A DNA stretch of 64,000 bases from Rhodoblastus sp963748385 (lineage in GTDB: Bacteria > Pseudomonadota > Alphaproteobacteria > Rhizobiales > Beijerinckiaceae). The position numbers and the translations under genes are program-made. Position 1 is the stretch's first letter; each line of letters starts with the position of its first letter. The DNA lies in NCBI GenBank assembly GCA_963748385.1, contig CAVVIQ010000009.1, positions 372,001-436,000 of the forward strand, given 5' to 3'. The notes beneath the pieces are model-generated. The model saw only the letters and a list, made by a program, of their open reading frames with translations. It did not search any database and was not told the DNA's origin. Below are positions 18,708-29,340 of this stretch, one piece after another.

Positions 18708-19164
18708 TCAGCTGATCTTGGCGGAAATGATCTTGTCCGGATCCTTGACCGGCTCGCCGCGCTTGATCTTGTCGACGTGCTCCATGCCCGAGATCACCTC
18801 GCCCCAGACCGTGTAATTGCTTGTCGAGGAAACGGGCGTCGCCGAAGCAGATGAAGAACTGCGAATTGGCCGAATGGGGATTGGAGGCGCGGGCCATCGA
18901 GACCATGCCGCGCACATGGGGCGCGTTGTTGAATTCCGCCTTGAGGTCGGGATATTTCGACCCGCCGGTGCCGGTGCCGTGCGGGCAGCCGGTCTGGGCC
19001 ATGAAGCCGTCGATGACGCGATGGAACACGATTCCGTCGTAGAAGCCTTCGTTGACCAGCTTCTTGATATGGGCGACGTGGTTCGGCGCGAGATCGGGAC
19101 GCATGCGGATCACCACCGTCCCTTGAGTGGTCTCCAGCGTCATCAGATTGCCTTCGTCGGACAT
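18708..19164 (-). CDS. ppiB: Cytoplasmic cyclophilin-type peptidyl-prolyl isomerase, one frameshift
   Basis: About 151 residues without a signal peptide; ATG 19164 has AGGGAA upstream. Family motifs are all present: FHRVIDGFMAQTGCPHGTGTGG, ARASNPHSANSQFFICF, and after the break YTVWGEVISGMEHVDKIKRGEP. The frame shifts near 18818, inside FLDKQ-YTVWGEV. The neighbouring paralogue reads FLDGQYTVWGEV without interruption, which shows where the extra base lies. It should catalyse cis/trans proline isomerisation in the cytoplasm. The gene symbol follows the cytoplasmic cyclophilin role and is approximate. Confidence 0.85.
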
Positions 19165-19204
19165 GTGCTTTCCCTGTTGTTGATGGAATTGGCGGCGCAG
19201 GACG

Positions 19205-19810
<606 letters not shown>

Positions 19811-19820
19811 GAAAGCTCCT

Positions 19821-20318
19821 TCATTTCTGCGCCTTGCGGCGTAACGCTTCGACCACGAGCGGGGGCGCGAAGGCCGAGACGTCGCCGCCCATCAGGGCGA
19901 CCTGACGGACGAGCGTCGCGGTTATATGGCGCACATTGAGGCCGGCGGGAAGAAAAACCGACTGCACTTCCGGCGCCATCACCCCGTTCATGCCGGCCAT
20001 CGACATCTCATAATCGAGATCGGTCCCGTCGCGCAGGCCGCGGATGATCAGGCCCGCGCCCGCCGCGCGCGCCGCCTCGACGGCAAGGCCGTCGAAGGTC
20101 ACGACCGCCAATGTGCAATTCCGCGCCGCCGCTTCGGGCGCGCAGACCTTCATGATCATGTCCGAGCGCTCTTCCGCCGAAAACAAAGGCGTCTTGCCGG
20201 GGTGCAGGCCGATGGCGACGACCAGCCGGTCGCACAGCCGCGAGGCCGCGCGAATGACGTCGACGTGGCCATTGGTGACGGGATCGAACGAGCCCGTGTA
20301 GAGCGCGATGCGTTGCAT
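19821..20318 (-). CDS. coaD: Phosphopantetheine adenylyltransferase
   Basis: 165 residues, standard length. Adenylates 4'-phosphopantetheine to dephospho-CoA, the penultimate step of CoA synthesis. The nucleotidyltransferase motif TGSFDPVTNGHVDVI is at the N-terminus; IIRGLRDGTDLDYEMSMAGMN and the C-terminal VRQVALMGGDVSAF are typical. coaD followed by cyclophilin genes is a common alphaproteobacterial order. Confidence 0.96.
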   Translation of the reverse strand: MQRIALYTGSFDPVTNGHVDVIRAASRLCDRLVVAIGLHPGKTPLFSAEERSDMIMKVCAPEAAARNCTLAVVTFDGLAVEAARAAGAGLIIRGLRDGTDLDYEMSMAGMNGVMAPEVQSVFLPAGLNVRHITATLVRQVALMGGDVSAFAPPLVVEALRRKAQK

Positions 20319-20499
20319 GAAGCATTGCTACAGAAAGCCAGCCTGCGACGCAAGGATGCCGGAAGGAACGATTTTCGCCGGGCGCGAACCACGGCTTTAA
20401 CTAAAGATTAACCATATTCCCGCCCTGATCTCTTCGCGGTCGCAGCATGCGAATCTGGTTCTCGCGGCGACCGATGAAACGCTCGCCCGGAGAGAAAAT

Positions 20500-20808
20500 A
20501 TGCCTGCGCCCGCCACTCGCCGCCCCGCGTCGCCGAAGGCTTCCGCCATCGCCAAAGCCGCCGCGCCCGCCAAGGACGCCAAAACCGCCAAAACCGCCAA
20601 AACCGCCGCGCCCGTAAAGACCAAGGCCGTCGCGAAAAAGCCCGCCGCCCCGGCGCCCGCCGCTCCGAGGGACGCGGTCATCGCCCGGCTGGCCTATGCT
20701 TTCGCCGAAGCGCGCGGCTTCGCGCCCGGCAATGAACTCGACGACTGGCTCGCCGCCGAGGCCCATTACGAGGCCATGCCGGAAGGGGCGCGCCTGGCGG
20801 TTCCGTGA
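20500..20808 (+). CDS. DUF2934-type protein with a Lys/Ala/Pro-rich N-terminus
   Basis: 102 residues from ATG 20500, with GGAGAG upstream. Residues 1-58 are low complexity (AKTAKTAKTA repeats, many Lys), like histone-H1-like tails. Residues about 60-95 read RDAVIARLAYAFAEARGFAPG...DDWLAAEAHY, the DUF2934 pattern. Function unknown; the basic tail may bind nucleic acid (inference only). Confidence 0.65.
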   Translation: MPAPATRRPASPKASAIAKAAAPAKDAKTAKTAKTAAPVKTKAVAKKPAAPAPAAPRDAVIARLAYAFAEARGFAPGNELDDWLAAEAHYEAMPEGARLAVP

Positions 20809-20823
20809 GCAGAGCGGCCATGA

Positions 20824-20895
20824 TCCCCTCGCCCCGCATCGCCCGTCGCAAGACGGGCGTCCTTGCGGACGCCCTATGCGGAGCGAGAGGGGGAA
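20824..20895. repeat. Intergenic palindromic repeat, family copy
   Basis: Core 20841-20878 has GCCCGTC-GCAA-GACGGGC overlapping GGGCGTCC-TTGC-GGACGCCC. An outer imperfect stem (CCCCTCGCCCCGCAT against ATGCGGAGCGAGAGGGG) encloses it. Same core as the copies at 13618, 26066, 50193 and 56073. Confidence 0.75.
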
Positions 20896-20987
20896 GACCT
20901 CGCCTTTATTCGCCATCCAGCAATTTCGCGACCGAAGCGTCGATCCTTTGCGTCTGACCGGCTTCGATCAGGACGGCGTGGGCAGGC

Positions 20988-22472
<1,485 letters not shown>

Positions 22473-22498
22473 TCAAGAACCTCCAAGACCTTCCACAA

Positions 22499-23656
22499 TC
22501 AGGCGGCGCGGACGGAATAGACGGGCATGAGCACCCGGAAAAGCGTTTTTCGCGGATGGGATTCGCATTCGATGACGCCGCCGTGATCGCCGATGATCTT
22601 CGCCACCAATGCAAGTCCGAGGCCAGAACCCGACGTCTTGGTGGTGACGAAGGGATCGAACAGATGGGGTATCATATCCTCCGGCACGCCGGGGCCGTTG
22701 TCGCGCACGCAGAACTCCAGAGGCAGGCTGACCGGCGCCGCTTTTCCAGGCGCGCGGATGGAGACGCCGGGGCGAAAGGCCGTCGTCAGCTCGATCTCGC
22801 CATCGAGGGAATCCTCGCCGATGGCCTCGGCGGCGTTCTTGACCAGATTCAAGAAAACCTGGACGAGCTGGTCACGATTGGCGAGCACCGGCGGCAACGA
22901 CGGGTCGTAGCTCTGGATGAAACGAATCCGCCGCCCGAAGCCGGCCTGGGCGACGCGGCGCACATGATCGAAAATCTCGTGGATATTGACCGGGCCGCGC
23001 TCGACCGGGCGGCCGTCGGAAAAAGCCTCCATCCGGTCGACCAATGACACGATGCGGTCGGTCTCGTCGCAGATCAGGCGGCAAAGGGCGCGGTCGTCGT
23101 CGTTCACCGCCGTATCGAGCAGTTGCGCGGCGCCGCGAATGCCGGACAGCGGATTCTTGATCTCGTGGGCGAGCATGGCGCCCATGGCCGACAGCGAGCG
23201 CGCCGCGCCGCGATGGGTAAGCTGGCGGTCCATCTTGTCGGCGATGGTGCGCTCCTGGAGCATGATCACCACGCCGTCCGCGATATTGGGCAGAGGCGCG
23301 ATGTGAATGTCCACATAACGCTCGGCGCCGATCCTGGGCGTGCCGAGATCGACCCTGTATTCGTTGATCGGCGCGCGGCGCTGGCGCACCATGTCGATCG
23401 CGGAATTCAGCGGCGAGCCGAAGGGGAGAAGGTCATGGAACTTGATCTTTTTCAGATTGTTGCGCGACATGTCGAAAAACAGCTCCGCCGCCGGATTGAC
23501 GTCGCGGATCGAGCCGTCGCCCGCCACCGAGAGCAAAGGATGCGGAAGAGCGTTGAGCAGTTGCGCGGAAGGGCAGTCGCCGCTGCCCGGACCTGCCAGT
23601 TCTTCATGCGCCTTTTGCGCCGTACGGCCTATTTTTTGGGCAATTCTGCTTGTCAT
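22499..23656 (-). CDS. ntrB: Nitrogen regulation sensor kinase NtrB
   Basis: 385 residues from ATG 23656, behind a strong GGAGGGAGG. The open frame extends upstream through dusB but that part is a shadow. PAS domain about 30-130, HisKA with His164 in MLAHEIKNPLSGIRGAAQLL, N-box NLVKNAAEAI, and G-boxes DNGPGVPEDMI and TTKTSGSGLGLALV. It is a cytoplasmic kinase/phosphatase for NtrC controlled by PII. ATGA overlap with dusB shows translational coupling. Confidence 0.97.
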   Translation of the reverse strand: MTSRIAQKIGRTAQKAHEELAGPGSGDCPSAQLLNALPHPLLSVAGDGSIRDVNPAAELFFDMSRNNLKKIKFHDLLPFGSPLNSAIDMVRQRRAPINEYRVDLGTPRIGAERYVDIHIAPLPNIADGVVIMLQERTIADKMDRQLTHRGAARSLSAMGAMLAHEIKNPLSGIRGAAQLLDTAVNDDDRALCRLICDETDRIVSLVDRMEAFSDGRPVERGPVNIHEIFDHVRRVAQAGFGRRIRFIQSYDPSLPPVLANRDQLVQVFLNLVKNAAEAIGEDSLDGEIELTTAFRPGVSIRAPGKAAPVSLPLEFCVRDNGPGVPEDMIPHLFDPFVTTKTSGSGLGLALVAKIIGDHGGVIECESHPRKTLFRVLMPVYSVRAA

Positions 23657-24690
23657 GCCGCCTCCCTCCCGCGCTCGCGCGCGTAAAGCCGATCGAGGAG
23701 ACCGAAAACCTCCGCCGCGTCCTCGCTTTCGACCAGACGCCGCCGCGCCGCCGGCTCGAGCCCGCCGCCTTCTTCCGCCGCGACATCGGCATAGGCCGCG
23801 AGATGTTTGCGGGCGTGGCGCAGGCCCTGGCGCTCGCCCACCAGCTCCAGCAGGGTCGCGAGATGTTCGCGCGCCGCCTCCCGCCGCGCCTGCGCCGGAA
23901 CTGACGGCCGGGCGCGGCCAAAGCGCAGGAAAAAAGCGATATCGCCGACAAGCCACGGCCGCCCGAGCGCGGCGCGGCCGATCATCGCGGCTTTCGCGCC
24001 GGATTGGGCGAGCATGGCGCGGGCGTCCTGCGGCGAGCGGCAGTCGCCATTGGCGACCACCGGAATTTTCACCGCCGCGCAGACCGGGCGGATCGCCGTC
24101 CAATCCGCCGAACCCTTGTAGAACTGGCTCCGGGTGCGGCCGTGGACAGTGAGCATTGCGGCGCCCTCCGCCTCGGCGCGGCGGGCAAGCTCCGGCGCGT
24201 TGAGCGAATCCTCGTCCCAGCCGAGACGCATTTTCACGCTGACCGGAATGGTCACTGCCCGAGTGACTGCTGCGACGAGCCGGGCGGCGAGGTCGAGATC
24301 GCGCATCAGGGCCGCGCCGGCGGCGCCGCCGACCACCCGTTTCGCCGGACAGCCCATATTGATGTCGATCAGATCGGCGCCGGCGCCCTCGATTCTTCGC
24401 GCGGCTTCAGCGAGGCTTGCCGGCTCCCTCCCGGCGATCTGCACGGCATGGGGCGAAACCCCTTCGCCCAGCGCGCGGGTCAGGCTTTCGCGCCCGTCCT
24501 CAGCAAAATCGTCGCTCGCCACCATTTCAGAAAAGGCGAGGCCGGCGCCGAAACGCCGCGCCAGCCGGCGCATGGCGAGATCGGTGATCCCGGCCATGGG
24601 GGCGAGAAAGGCGGGCGCCTCGATGGCCAACCCGCCGATGCGCAAAGACGGTCCCGTCGCGTCAATGCCCACATTCTGTGCAATACCCAT
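23653..24690 (-). CDS. dusB: tRNA-dihydrouridine synthase DusB (NifR3)
   Basis: 345 residues. FMN-dependent reduction of uridine in tRNA. Motifs: APMAGITDLAMRRLARRFGAGL, SEMV, INMGCPAKRVVGG (catalytic Cys), VKMRLGWDE, LTVHGRTRSQFYKG, VVANGDCRSPQDA, and MIGRAALGRPWL. First gene of the classic nifR3-ntrB-ntrC operon. Tandem ATGs at 24693 and 24690; no clear ribosome site separates them. Confidence 0.96.
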   Translation of the reverse strand: MGIAQNVGIDATGPSLRIGGLAIEAPAFLAPMAGITDLAMRRLARRFGAGLAFSEMVASDDFAEDGRESLTRALGEGVSPHAVQIAGREPASLAEAARRIEGAGADLIDINMGCPAKRVVGGAAGAALMRDLDLAARLVAAVTRAVTIPVSVKMRLGWDEDSLNAPELARRAEAEGAAMLTVHGRTRSQFYKGSADWTAIRPVCAAVKIPVVANGDCRSPQDARAMLAQSGAKAAMIGRAALGRPWLVGDIAFFLRFGRARPSVPAQARREAAREHLATLLELVGERQGLRHARKHLAAYADVAAEEGGGLEPAARRRLVESEDAAEVFGLLDRLYARERGREAA

Positions 24691-24814
24691 CATGCTTGCA
24701 TTTTAGCCATTTTTTTGCACGCTGCAACGGCAAATGGAGTGGGAGAAGCGCGCAGGGTTTGACCTCGGCGCGGATTCGCGCGACATGTCCCGGCGCGAAA
24801 AAAGGCGGGAGCGC

Positions 24815-26023
24815 ATGGCCGAGGACGAGGGAGCGGGCGACGCGGTTTTTCTGGTCGTCGCGGCGGGGCGCGGCGCGCGCGCGGGGGCCGGCGGGCCCAA
24901 GCAATATCGCGAACTCGCCGGCCGCCAGGTTCTCACCCGCACGCTCGAAGCCTTGCTCGGCGGCGCGCCGGACGCCCGGGCCCTGGTGGTGATCCACGCC
25001 GACGATCTCGACCTCTACCAGGCCGCCGTCGCCCCGCTTTCCGAAAATTTCCGCACGCGCCTTTTCCCCCCGGCCGTCGGCGGCGCGACGCGGCAGGACA
25101 GCGTCTGCAACGGGCTGGAGGCGCTGGCCGCGCTCGGCGTCGCGGAGAACGCCGCCGTTCTGATCCATGACGCGGCGCGGCCTTTCGTGCGGCCCGAACT
25201 GATCGCCCGCGCCCGCGAGACGGCGCATGAAAAAGGCGCGGCCATTCCCGGAATCCCGGTGATCGACACGATCAAGCAAGTCGCCGAGGATTCGCGCATC
25301 GTCGCCACGCCCGAGCGCGCCGCCTTGCGCGCGGCGCAGACGCCCCAGGCCTTCCGTTTCGGTTTGATTCTTTCCGCCCACCGCGCCATTCGCGCCGACG
25401 GCGGCCGCGAACTCACCGACGACGCGGCGGTGGCGGAATGGGCCGGCGCTTGCGTCTTCGTCTTTGCGGGCGAAGCGGAAAACATCAAGCTCACCACCCC
25501 CGAGGATTTTTTTCGCGCGGAGGCGAAATTGCTGAAGGATCTGCCCGATATCCGCACCGGCCAGGGCTTTGACGTCCATGCTTTCGGCGAGGGCGACCAT
25601 GTCTGGCTCGGCGGGGTCAAGGTGCCGCACGATCGTGGGCTGGTCGGCCATTCCGACGCCGACGTTCTGCTCCACGCCATCACTGACGCGGTGCTGGGCG
25701 CGATCGCCGACGGCGACATTGGCGCCCATTTCCCACCGAGCGACCCGCAGTGGCGCGGCGCCTCGTCCGACCGCTTTCTGCGCCACGCCGTCGAGCGCGT
25801 CGCCGCGCGCGGCGGAAGACTCGCCCATATCGACGCCACCTTGATCTGCGAACGTCCCAAGGTCGGGCCGCACCGCGACGCCATCCGCGCGAGAATCGCG
25901 GAAATCGCGCAACTGCCGCTCGACCGGGTGGCGGTGAAAGCGACGACGACCGAACGTCTCGGCTTTACCGGCCGGCAGGAAGGCATTGCGGCCCTGGCCA
26001 TGGCGACAGTGCGGCTGCCTTGA
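24815..26023 (+). CDS. ispDF: Bifunctional IspD/IspF of the MEP isoprenoid pathway
   Basis: 402 residues from ATG 24815, which has GGGAG upstream; the longer frame to 24734 adds a charged shadow. N-terminal IspD (VAAGRGARAGAGGPKQYREL, LIHDAARPFV, RAAQTPQAFRF) makes CDP-ME from MEP and CTP. C-terminal IspF (GQGFDVHAFGEGDHVWLGG, GHSDADVLLHAITDAVLGA, ATTTERLGFTGR) cyclises CDP-ME2P. The fusion is usual in alphaproteobacteria. Divergent from dusB and followed by pncC, as in many Rhizobiales. Confidence 0.97.
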   Translation: MAEDEGAGDAVFLVVAAGRGARAGAGGPKQYRELAGRQVLTRTLEALLGGAPDARALVVIHADDLDLYQAAVAPLSENFRTRLFPPAVGGATRQDSVCNGLEALAALGVAENAAVLIHDAARPFVRPELIARARETAHEKGAAIPGIPVIDTIKQVAEDSRIVATPERAALRAAQTPQAFRFGLILSAHRAIRADGGRELTDDAAVAEWAGACVFVFAGEAENIKLTTPEDFFRAEAKLLKDLPDIRTGQGFDVHAFGEGDHVWLGGVKVPHDRGLVGHSDADVLLHAITDAVLGAIADGDIGAHFPPSDPQWRGASSDRFLRHAVERVAARGGRLAHIDATLICERPKVGPHRDAIRARIAEIAQLPLDRVAVKATTTERLGFTGRQEGIAALAMATVRLP

Positions 26024-26065
26024 AAAAATCACCCTGCGCGAGCGGGGCTAGGAGCGAAGGCCGTA

Positions 26066-26098
26066 GGGCGTCGAAAGACGCCCGTCCAAAAGCCGGGC
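26066..26098. repeat. Intergenic palindromic repeat, family copy
   Basis: GGGCGTC-GAAA-GACGCCC at 26066-26083, then a degenerate second arm up to CCGGGCG. It lies between ispDF and pncC. Confidence 0.75.
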
Positions 26099-26159
26099 GG
26101 CGGCCGAGCTGATGCGAGGGACCGTCGTCCGCGACAGCGGACGACTAAAAGGAGGCGAG

Positions 26160-26678
26160 ATGCAGGATGAAATGATCGCTCTGGCGCGGCGCGCGCTCGA
26201 CGCCTGTCGCGCGCGCGGGCTGAAGATCGCGCTTGCGGAATCCTGCACCGGCGGGCTGATCGCCGCCGCTTTGACGGAAATTCCCGGCTCGTCGGACGTT
26301 TTCGAGCGCGGCTTCGTCACTTACAGCAACGAAGCCAAGCAGGAGATGCTCGGCGTCCCCGGCGATCTCGTCGCCGCCCATGGCGCGGTGTCGTCCCAGG
26401 TCGCGGAGGCGATGGCGCTCGGCGCGCTGGACCGTTCGCGCGCCCAGATCGCGCTTTCGGTGACCGGAATTGCGGGCCCGGGCGGCGGCTCGGCGCAAAA
26501 GCCGGTCGGCCTCGTCCATTTCGGCCTCGCCCGCGTCGAGCGCCCGACCCTGCTGGTCGAGAAGCGCTTTTCCACGCCGGGCGACCCTGTCCCGCCGCGC
26601 GAAAGAATCAGGCGGCAGGCGGCGATGACCGGGCTGGATCTGCTGCTGGAAGCCGCCGAGCCGCGACAATACGCCTGA
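26160..26678 (+). CDS. pncC: CinA C-terminal domain protein (nicotinamide-nucleotide amidase PncC)
   Basis: 172 residues from ATG 26160 behind AAGGAGG; a start at 26112 would add 16 unlike residues. Contains the family core LAESCTGGLIAAALTEIPGSSDVFERGFVTYSN, then GAVSSQVAEAMALGAL and SVTGIAGPGGGSAQKPVGLVHFGLA. It converts nicotinamide mononucleotide to nicotinic acid mononucleotide in NAD recycling. The CinA N-terminal competence domain is absent, as usual in this phylum. Confidence 0.94.
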   Translation: MQDEMIALARRALDACRARGLKIALAESCTGGLIAAALTEIPGSSDVFERGFVTYSNEAKQEMLGVPGDLVAAHGAVSSQVAEAMALGALDRSRAQIALSVTGIAGPGGGSAQKPVGLVHFGLARVERPTLLVEKRFSTPGDPVPPRERIRRQAAMTGLDLLLEAAEPRQYA

Positions 26679-26771
26679 CGGGGCGCCCCGCCCCGTCGTC
26701 TCCCCTTGCGGGAAAAGGCGGCGCGTCGCAGAATCGCGATGAACTTGCGGTTTGCCGGCAAGCCGAGGACC

Positions 26772-27521
26772 ATGAATTTGTCCGACCGCCGCGCCGATCC
26801 GGAAAAATCGCCCGCGCCGCGCGTCCTCGCGCTCGGGGACGCCGCCGCGACCGTTTTTTTCCGCGCCCGCATCGCGCCGGAAGTTCACGCCCGGGTCCGC
26901 GCCTTCTGCGCCGCGCTCGCCGCCGCGCCGATCGAGGGCGTCGAGGAATGGGCGCCGGCTTTCGGCTCCGCGACCGTTTGGTACGACCCGGACCGCATTG
27001 CTTTGGGCGAACTGGCGCAGAGACTCGCCGCGCTGGCGCAGGCGCCCGAAGCCGAAACGCCGCAAGGCTCCCTGTTTGAAATTCCTTTCTGCGCCGAAGG
27101 CGATTTCGCGCCCGACCTCGAAGAGATCGCGCGGCTCAAGGGTCTGACGGCGCAGGACTGGCTCGAGAAATTCGGCGAATTGACCCTTGAGGTCTATATG
27201 CTCGGCTTCCAGCCCGGCTTCGCCTATCTGGGCGTGCTGCCGGAGGCCCTTTCCGTCCCGCGCCTCGCCACGCCGCGCCCGAAAATTCCCGCAGGATCGG
27301 TCGCCATCGCCGATTCCATGTGCGCCGCCTATCCTTTTGAGAGCCCCGGCGGCTGGCGCCTGATCGGCCGCACGCCGGCGCCCCTGTTCGATGTGGCCAG
27401 TGATGCGCGCCCCGCCCTGCTCGCGCCCGGCGACCGCGTGCGCTGGCGCGTCGTGTCGCGCGCCGAATATGACGCGCTGGAAGGCCGCTGCGCCGCCGGC
27501 GACCTGCGGGTCGAAAAATGA
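26772..27521 (+). CDS. pxpB: 5-oxoprolinase subunit PxpB (KipI family)
   Basis: 249 residues from ATG 26772 (GAGG close upstream); starts at 26739 and 26706 are possible but would add unlike residues. The C-terminal core is the KipI/PxpB domain: EEIARLKGLTAQDWLEKFGELTLEVYMLGFQPGFAYLG, LATPRPKIPAGSVAIADSMCAAYP, ESPGGWRLIGRTP. With PxpC it forms an ATP-dependent 5-oxoprolinase that clears pyroglutamate together with PxpA. Overlaps pxpC by ATGA. pxpA is not next to it. Confidence 0.92.
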   Translation: MNLSDRRADPEKSPAPRVLALGDAAATVFFRARIAPEVHARVRAFCAALAAAPIEGVEEWAPAFGSATVWYDPDRIALGELAQRLAALAQAPEAETPQGSLFEIPFCAEGDFAPDLEEIARLKGLTAQDWLEKFGELTLEVYMLGFQPGFAYLGVLPEALSVPRLATPRPKIPAGSVAIADSMCAAYPFESPGGWRLIGRTPAPLFDVASDARPALLAPGDRVRWRVVSRAEYDALEGRCAAGDLRVEK

Positions 27522-28525
27522 TCGCGTTTCTGACAGTTCTGCGCCCCGGCGCCGGCGTCACGGTTCAGGATTCCGGACGCAGGAATTTTCGCGCTTTGGG
27601 CGTTCCGCTTTCGGGCGCGCTCGATCCGGTCTTTCTTGCCGCCGCCAACGCTTTGGCGGGCGCGCCGGCAGCCGCCGCCGGACTCGAAATTCTGCTCGCC
27701 GCGCCGGAGCTTCGCGTGATGGAAGGCGCGGCGCGGATCGGGCTGGCCGGCGATGTTTCGGGCGCCATTTTGCGCGCGCATGGCGAGCGCGACGAGATAT
27801 CTTCCTGGCGCGGCGTGGTTTTGCGCGAGGGCGACGCTCTGGCGCTGAAACTCGGGCGCGGCACGGCCTATCTCGGCTTTTCCGGAGGGCTCGATCTGCC
27901 GGGAATTCTGGGTTCGCGCTCGACTTTTCTGCGCGGAGGCTTCGGCGGACTGGAAGGCCGCGCCTTGCGCGCCGGCGACGCGCTTCGCTGCGGCGCGGCC
28001 CAGGGCGGCGATTTTTTCGCGCCGCCGCTGGTTCATGAGCCGGGCTCGATCCGCTTCATCCCCGGCCCGCAGGACGATCATTTCACGCCCGAGGCGCTGA
28101 AAGAATTCATCTCGACGCCATGGCGCGTCGGCGCCGACAGCGACCGCATGGGCCTGCGCCTCGCCGGCCCACGCCTCGCCCACAACGCGAAGGGCGCCAA
28201 TATCGTCTCCGACGGAGCCACACCCGGCGCGATCCAGGTTCCCGGCGACGGCCAGCCCATCGTCCTGCGCGCCGACTGCCAGACCTCCGGCGGTTACGCC
28301 AAGATCGGCTGCGCGATTTCCGCCGACCTGCCAAAGCTCGCCCATCTCGCCCCGGGCGATTCTCTGGGCTTCACCCCCGTCGATCACGCCCAAGCCGCGG
28401 CGGCCCGGCGCCGGGCGCGTGAAATTTCTGAACAGTGGCGCGCGAAGATCGCGCCGGCGGGAATTCCGGATGAGCGGAGATTATGGACCGAAAATCTGAT
28501 CGGCGGCGCGACTTCGGGGGACTGA
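27518..28525 (+). CDS. pxpC: 5-oxoprolinase subunit PxpC (KipA family)
   Basis: 335 residues. Typical motifs: VQDSGRRNFRALGVPLSGALD, AANALAGAPA, AYLGFSGGLDLPGILGSRST, GADSDRMGLRLAGP, SDGATPGAIQVPGDGQPIVLRADCQTSGGYAKIG. Partner of PxpB in the biotin-independent carboxylase-like 5-oxoprolinase. ATGA overlap with pxpB. Confidence 0.94.
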   Translation: MIAFLTVLRPGAGVTVQDSGRRNFRALGVPLSGALDPVFLAAANALAGAPAAAAGLEILLAAPELRVMEGAARIGLAGDVSGAILRAHGERDEISSWRGVVLREGDALALKLGRGTAYLGFSGGLDLPGILGSRSTFLRGGFGGLEGRALRAGDALRCGAAQGGDFFAPPLVHEPGSIRFIPGPQDDHFTPEALKEFISTPWRVGADSDRMGLRLAGPRLAHNAKGANIVSDGATPGAIQVPGDGQPIVLRADCQTSGGYAKIGCAISADLPKLAHLAPGDSLGFTPVDHAQAAAARRRAREISEQWRAKIAPAGIPDERRLWTENLIGGATSGD

Positions 28526-28630
28526 TCGGTTTCCGAAGGCCGCCGCCCGCTCCGCGAAGCTGGCGGCGTCGCATGTCCGAAAGCGGAGGACCGCCGCGCG
28601 GGCGGGGCGGCGGGTCATTCCAAGCGCTAA

Positions 28631-28662
28631 AAAAGAAAAGCCCGGCGCGCCGGCCGGGCTTT
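28631..28662 (-). terminator. Terminator of the phasin gene, between two convergent genes
   Basis: 10-bp stem AAAGCCCGGC / GCCGGGCTTT with a 6-nt loop. The minus-strand side continues TTTTCTTTTTT, a good U-tract for the phasin transcript. The plus-strand side has only a weak T-run. Confidence 0.8.
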
Positions 28663-28757
28663 CCTACTTCGACTGGACGAACTCGACGCTACGCTAACCA
28701 ACGCCGCCCCGAACCGCGATGCGCCCGAACCGGGACGAAACTGCGCGAATGACGAAC

Positions 28758-29099
28758 TCAGTGCGCCGCGGTCTTGACCTTGGTCATGGCGCCTTCGACC
28801 GGCTTGAACGCTTCCTTGGCGATATTCGCATACATTTCGCCGAGCTTGGTCATTTCGGCGACCAAACCTTCATAGGAAGACTTGGCGTACTCCTGCTGCA
28901 ACTGAACCGCCTGATCGAATTTGTTCACGCCGAGGAGCTTTTCGATGAAAGCCGCGCCGCTTTCCATCGACCGTTTCGAATAATCGGTGGTTTCGGCGGC
29001 GATCGCCTGGATCTGCTTCGACATCTCGGTCGCAGCCGTCTGCACGGCTTCGAAATGCTCCTTGCCGAAGTTCTGATATTCCTCGAAGTTGTTGGCCAT
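28758..29099 (-). CDS. Phasin (polyhydroxyalkanoate granule protein)
   Basis: 113 residues from ATG 29099 behind AGGTG. Wholly alpha-helical and amphipathic, with the phasin_2 signature: FEEYQNFGKEHFEAVQTAATEM, ETTDYSKRSMESGAAFIEKLLGV, DQAVQLQQEYAKSSYEGLVAEMTKLGEMY, and KEAFKPVEGAM. Phasins coat PHA granules and control their size. An upstream in-frame extension to 29222 is not conserved. The promoter zone holds two TGCA-type inverted repeats that fit a PhaR-like repressor. Confidence 0.9.
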   Translation of the reverse strand: MANNFEEYQNFGKEHFEAVQTAATEMSKQIQAIAAETTDYSKRSMESGAAFIEKLLGVNKFDQAVQLQQEYAKSSYEGLVAEMTKLGEMYANIAKEAFKPVEGAMTKVKTAAH

Positions 29100-29178
29100 T
29101 TGAACACCTGTCTCACGGGCTGCCGGGCGGCCCGAACCCCAAGCGGCTAGCACTGTCCGCCGCTCATCCTGCAATTTA

Positions 29179-29222
29179 TGTGCAATGCACAAATTGTCAA
29201 GGGTTTTTGTTGCACCGCACAA
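29179..29222 (-). promoter_or_regulatory. Candidate PhaR-type operator of the phasin promoter
   Basis: Perfect palindrome TGTGCA-A-TGCACA at 29179-29191, and an imperfect repeat TTGTTGCACCGCACAA at 29207-29222. Both lie 80-125 bases upstream of the phasin start. PhaR repressors of alphaproteobacteria bind TGC/GCA-rich repeats at phasin promoters; the match here is by pattern only. Confidence 0.5.
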
Positions 29223-29340
29223 TTTTCACGATTTCAGTTTCCACGCTTAACCGGCGGGTAACCGCATTCCCTTAAAGTTTGGTCAGGTTCACGTCACGAC
29301 GCCTCGTTTTGCGTCCCGGAAACGGCCATCGGATCATCGT

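Noticed and set aside
23657..24103. A long N-terminal extension of NtrB
   Set aside because: It overlaps dusB in another frame; ATG 23656 has a near-perfect ribosome site and the ATGA overlap.
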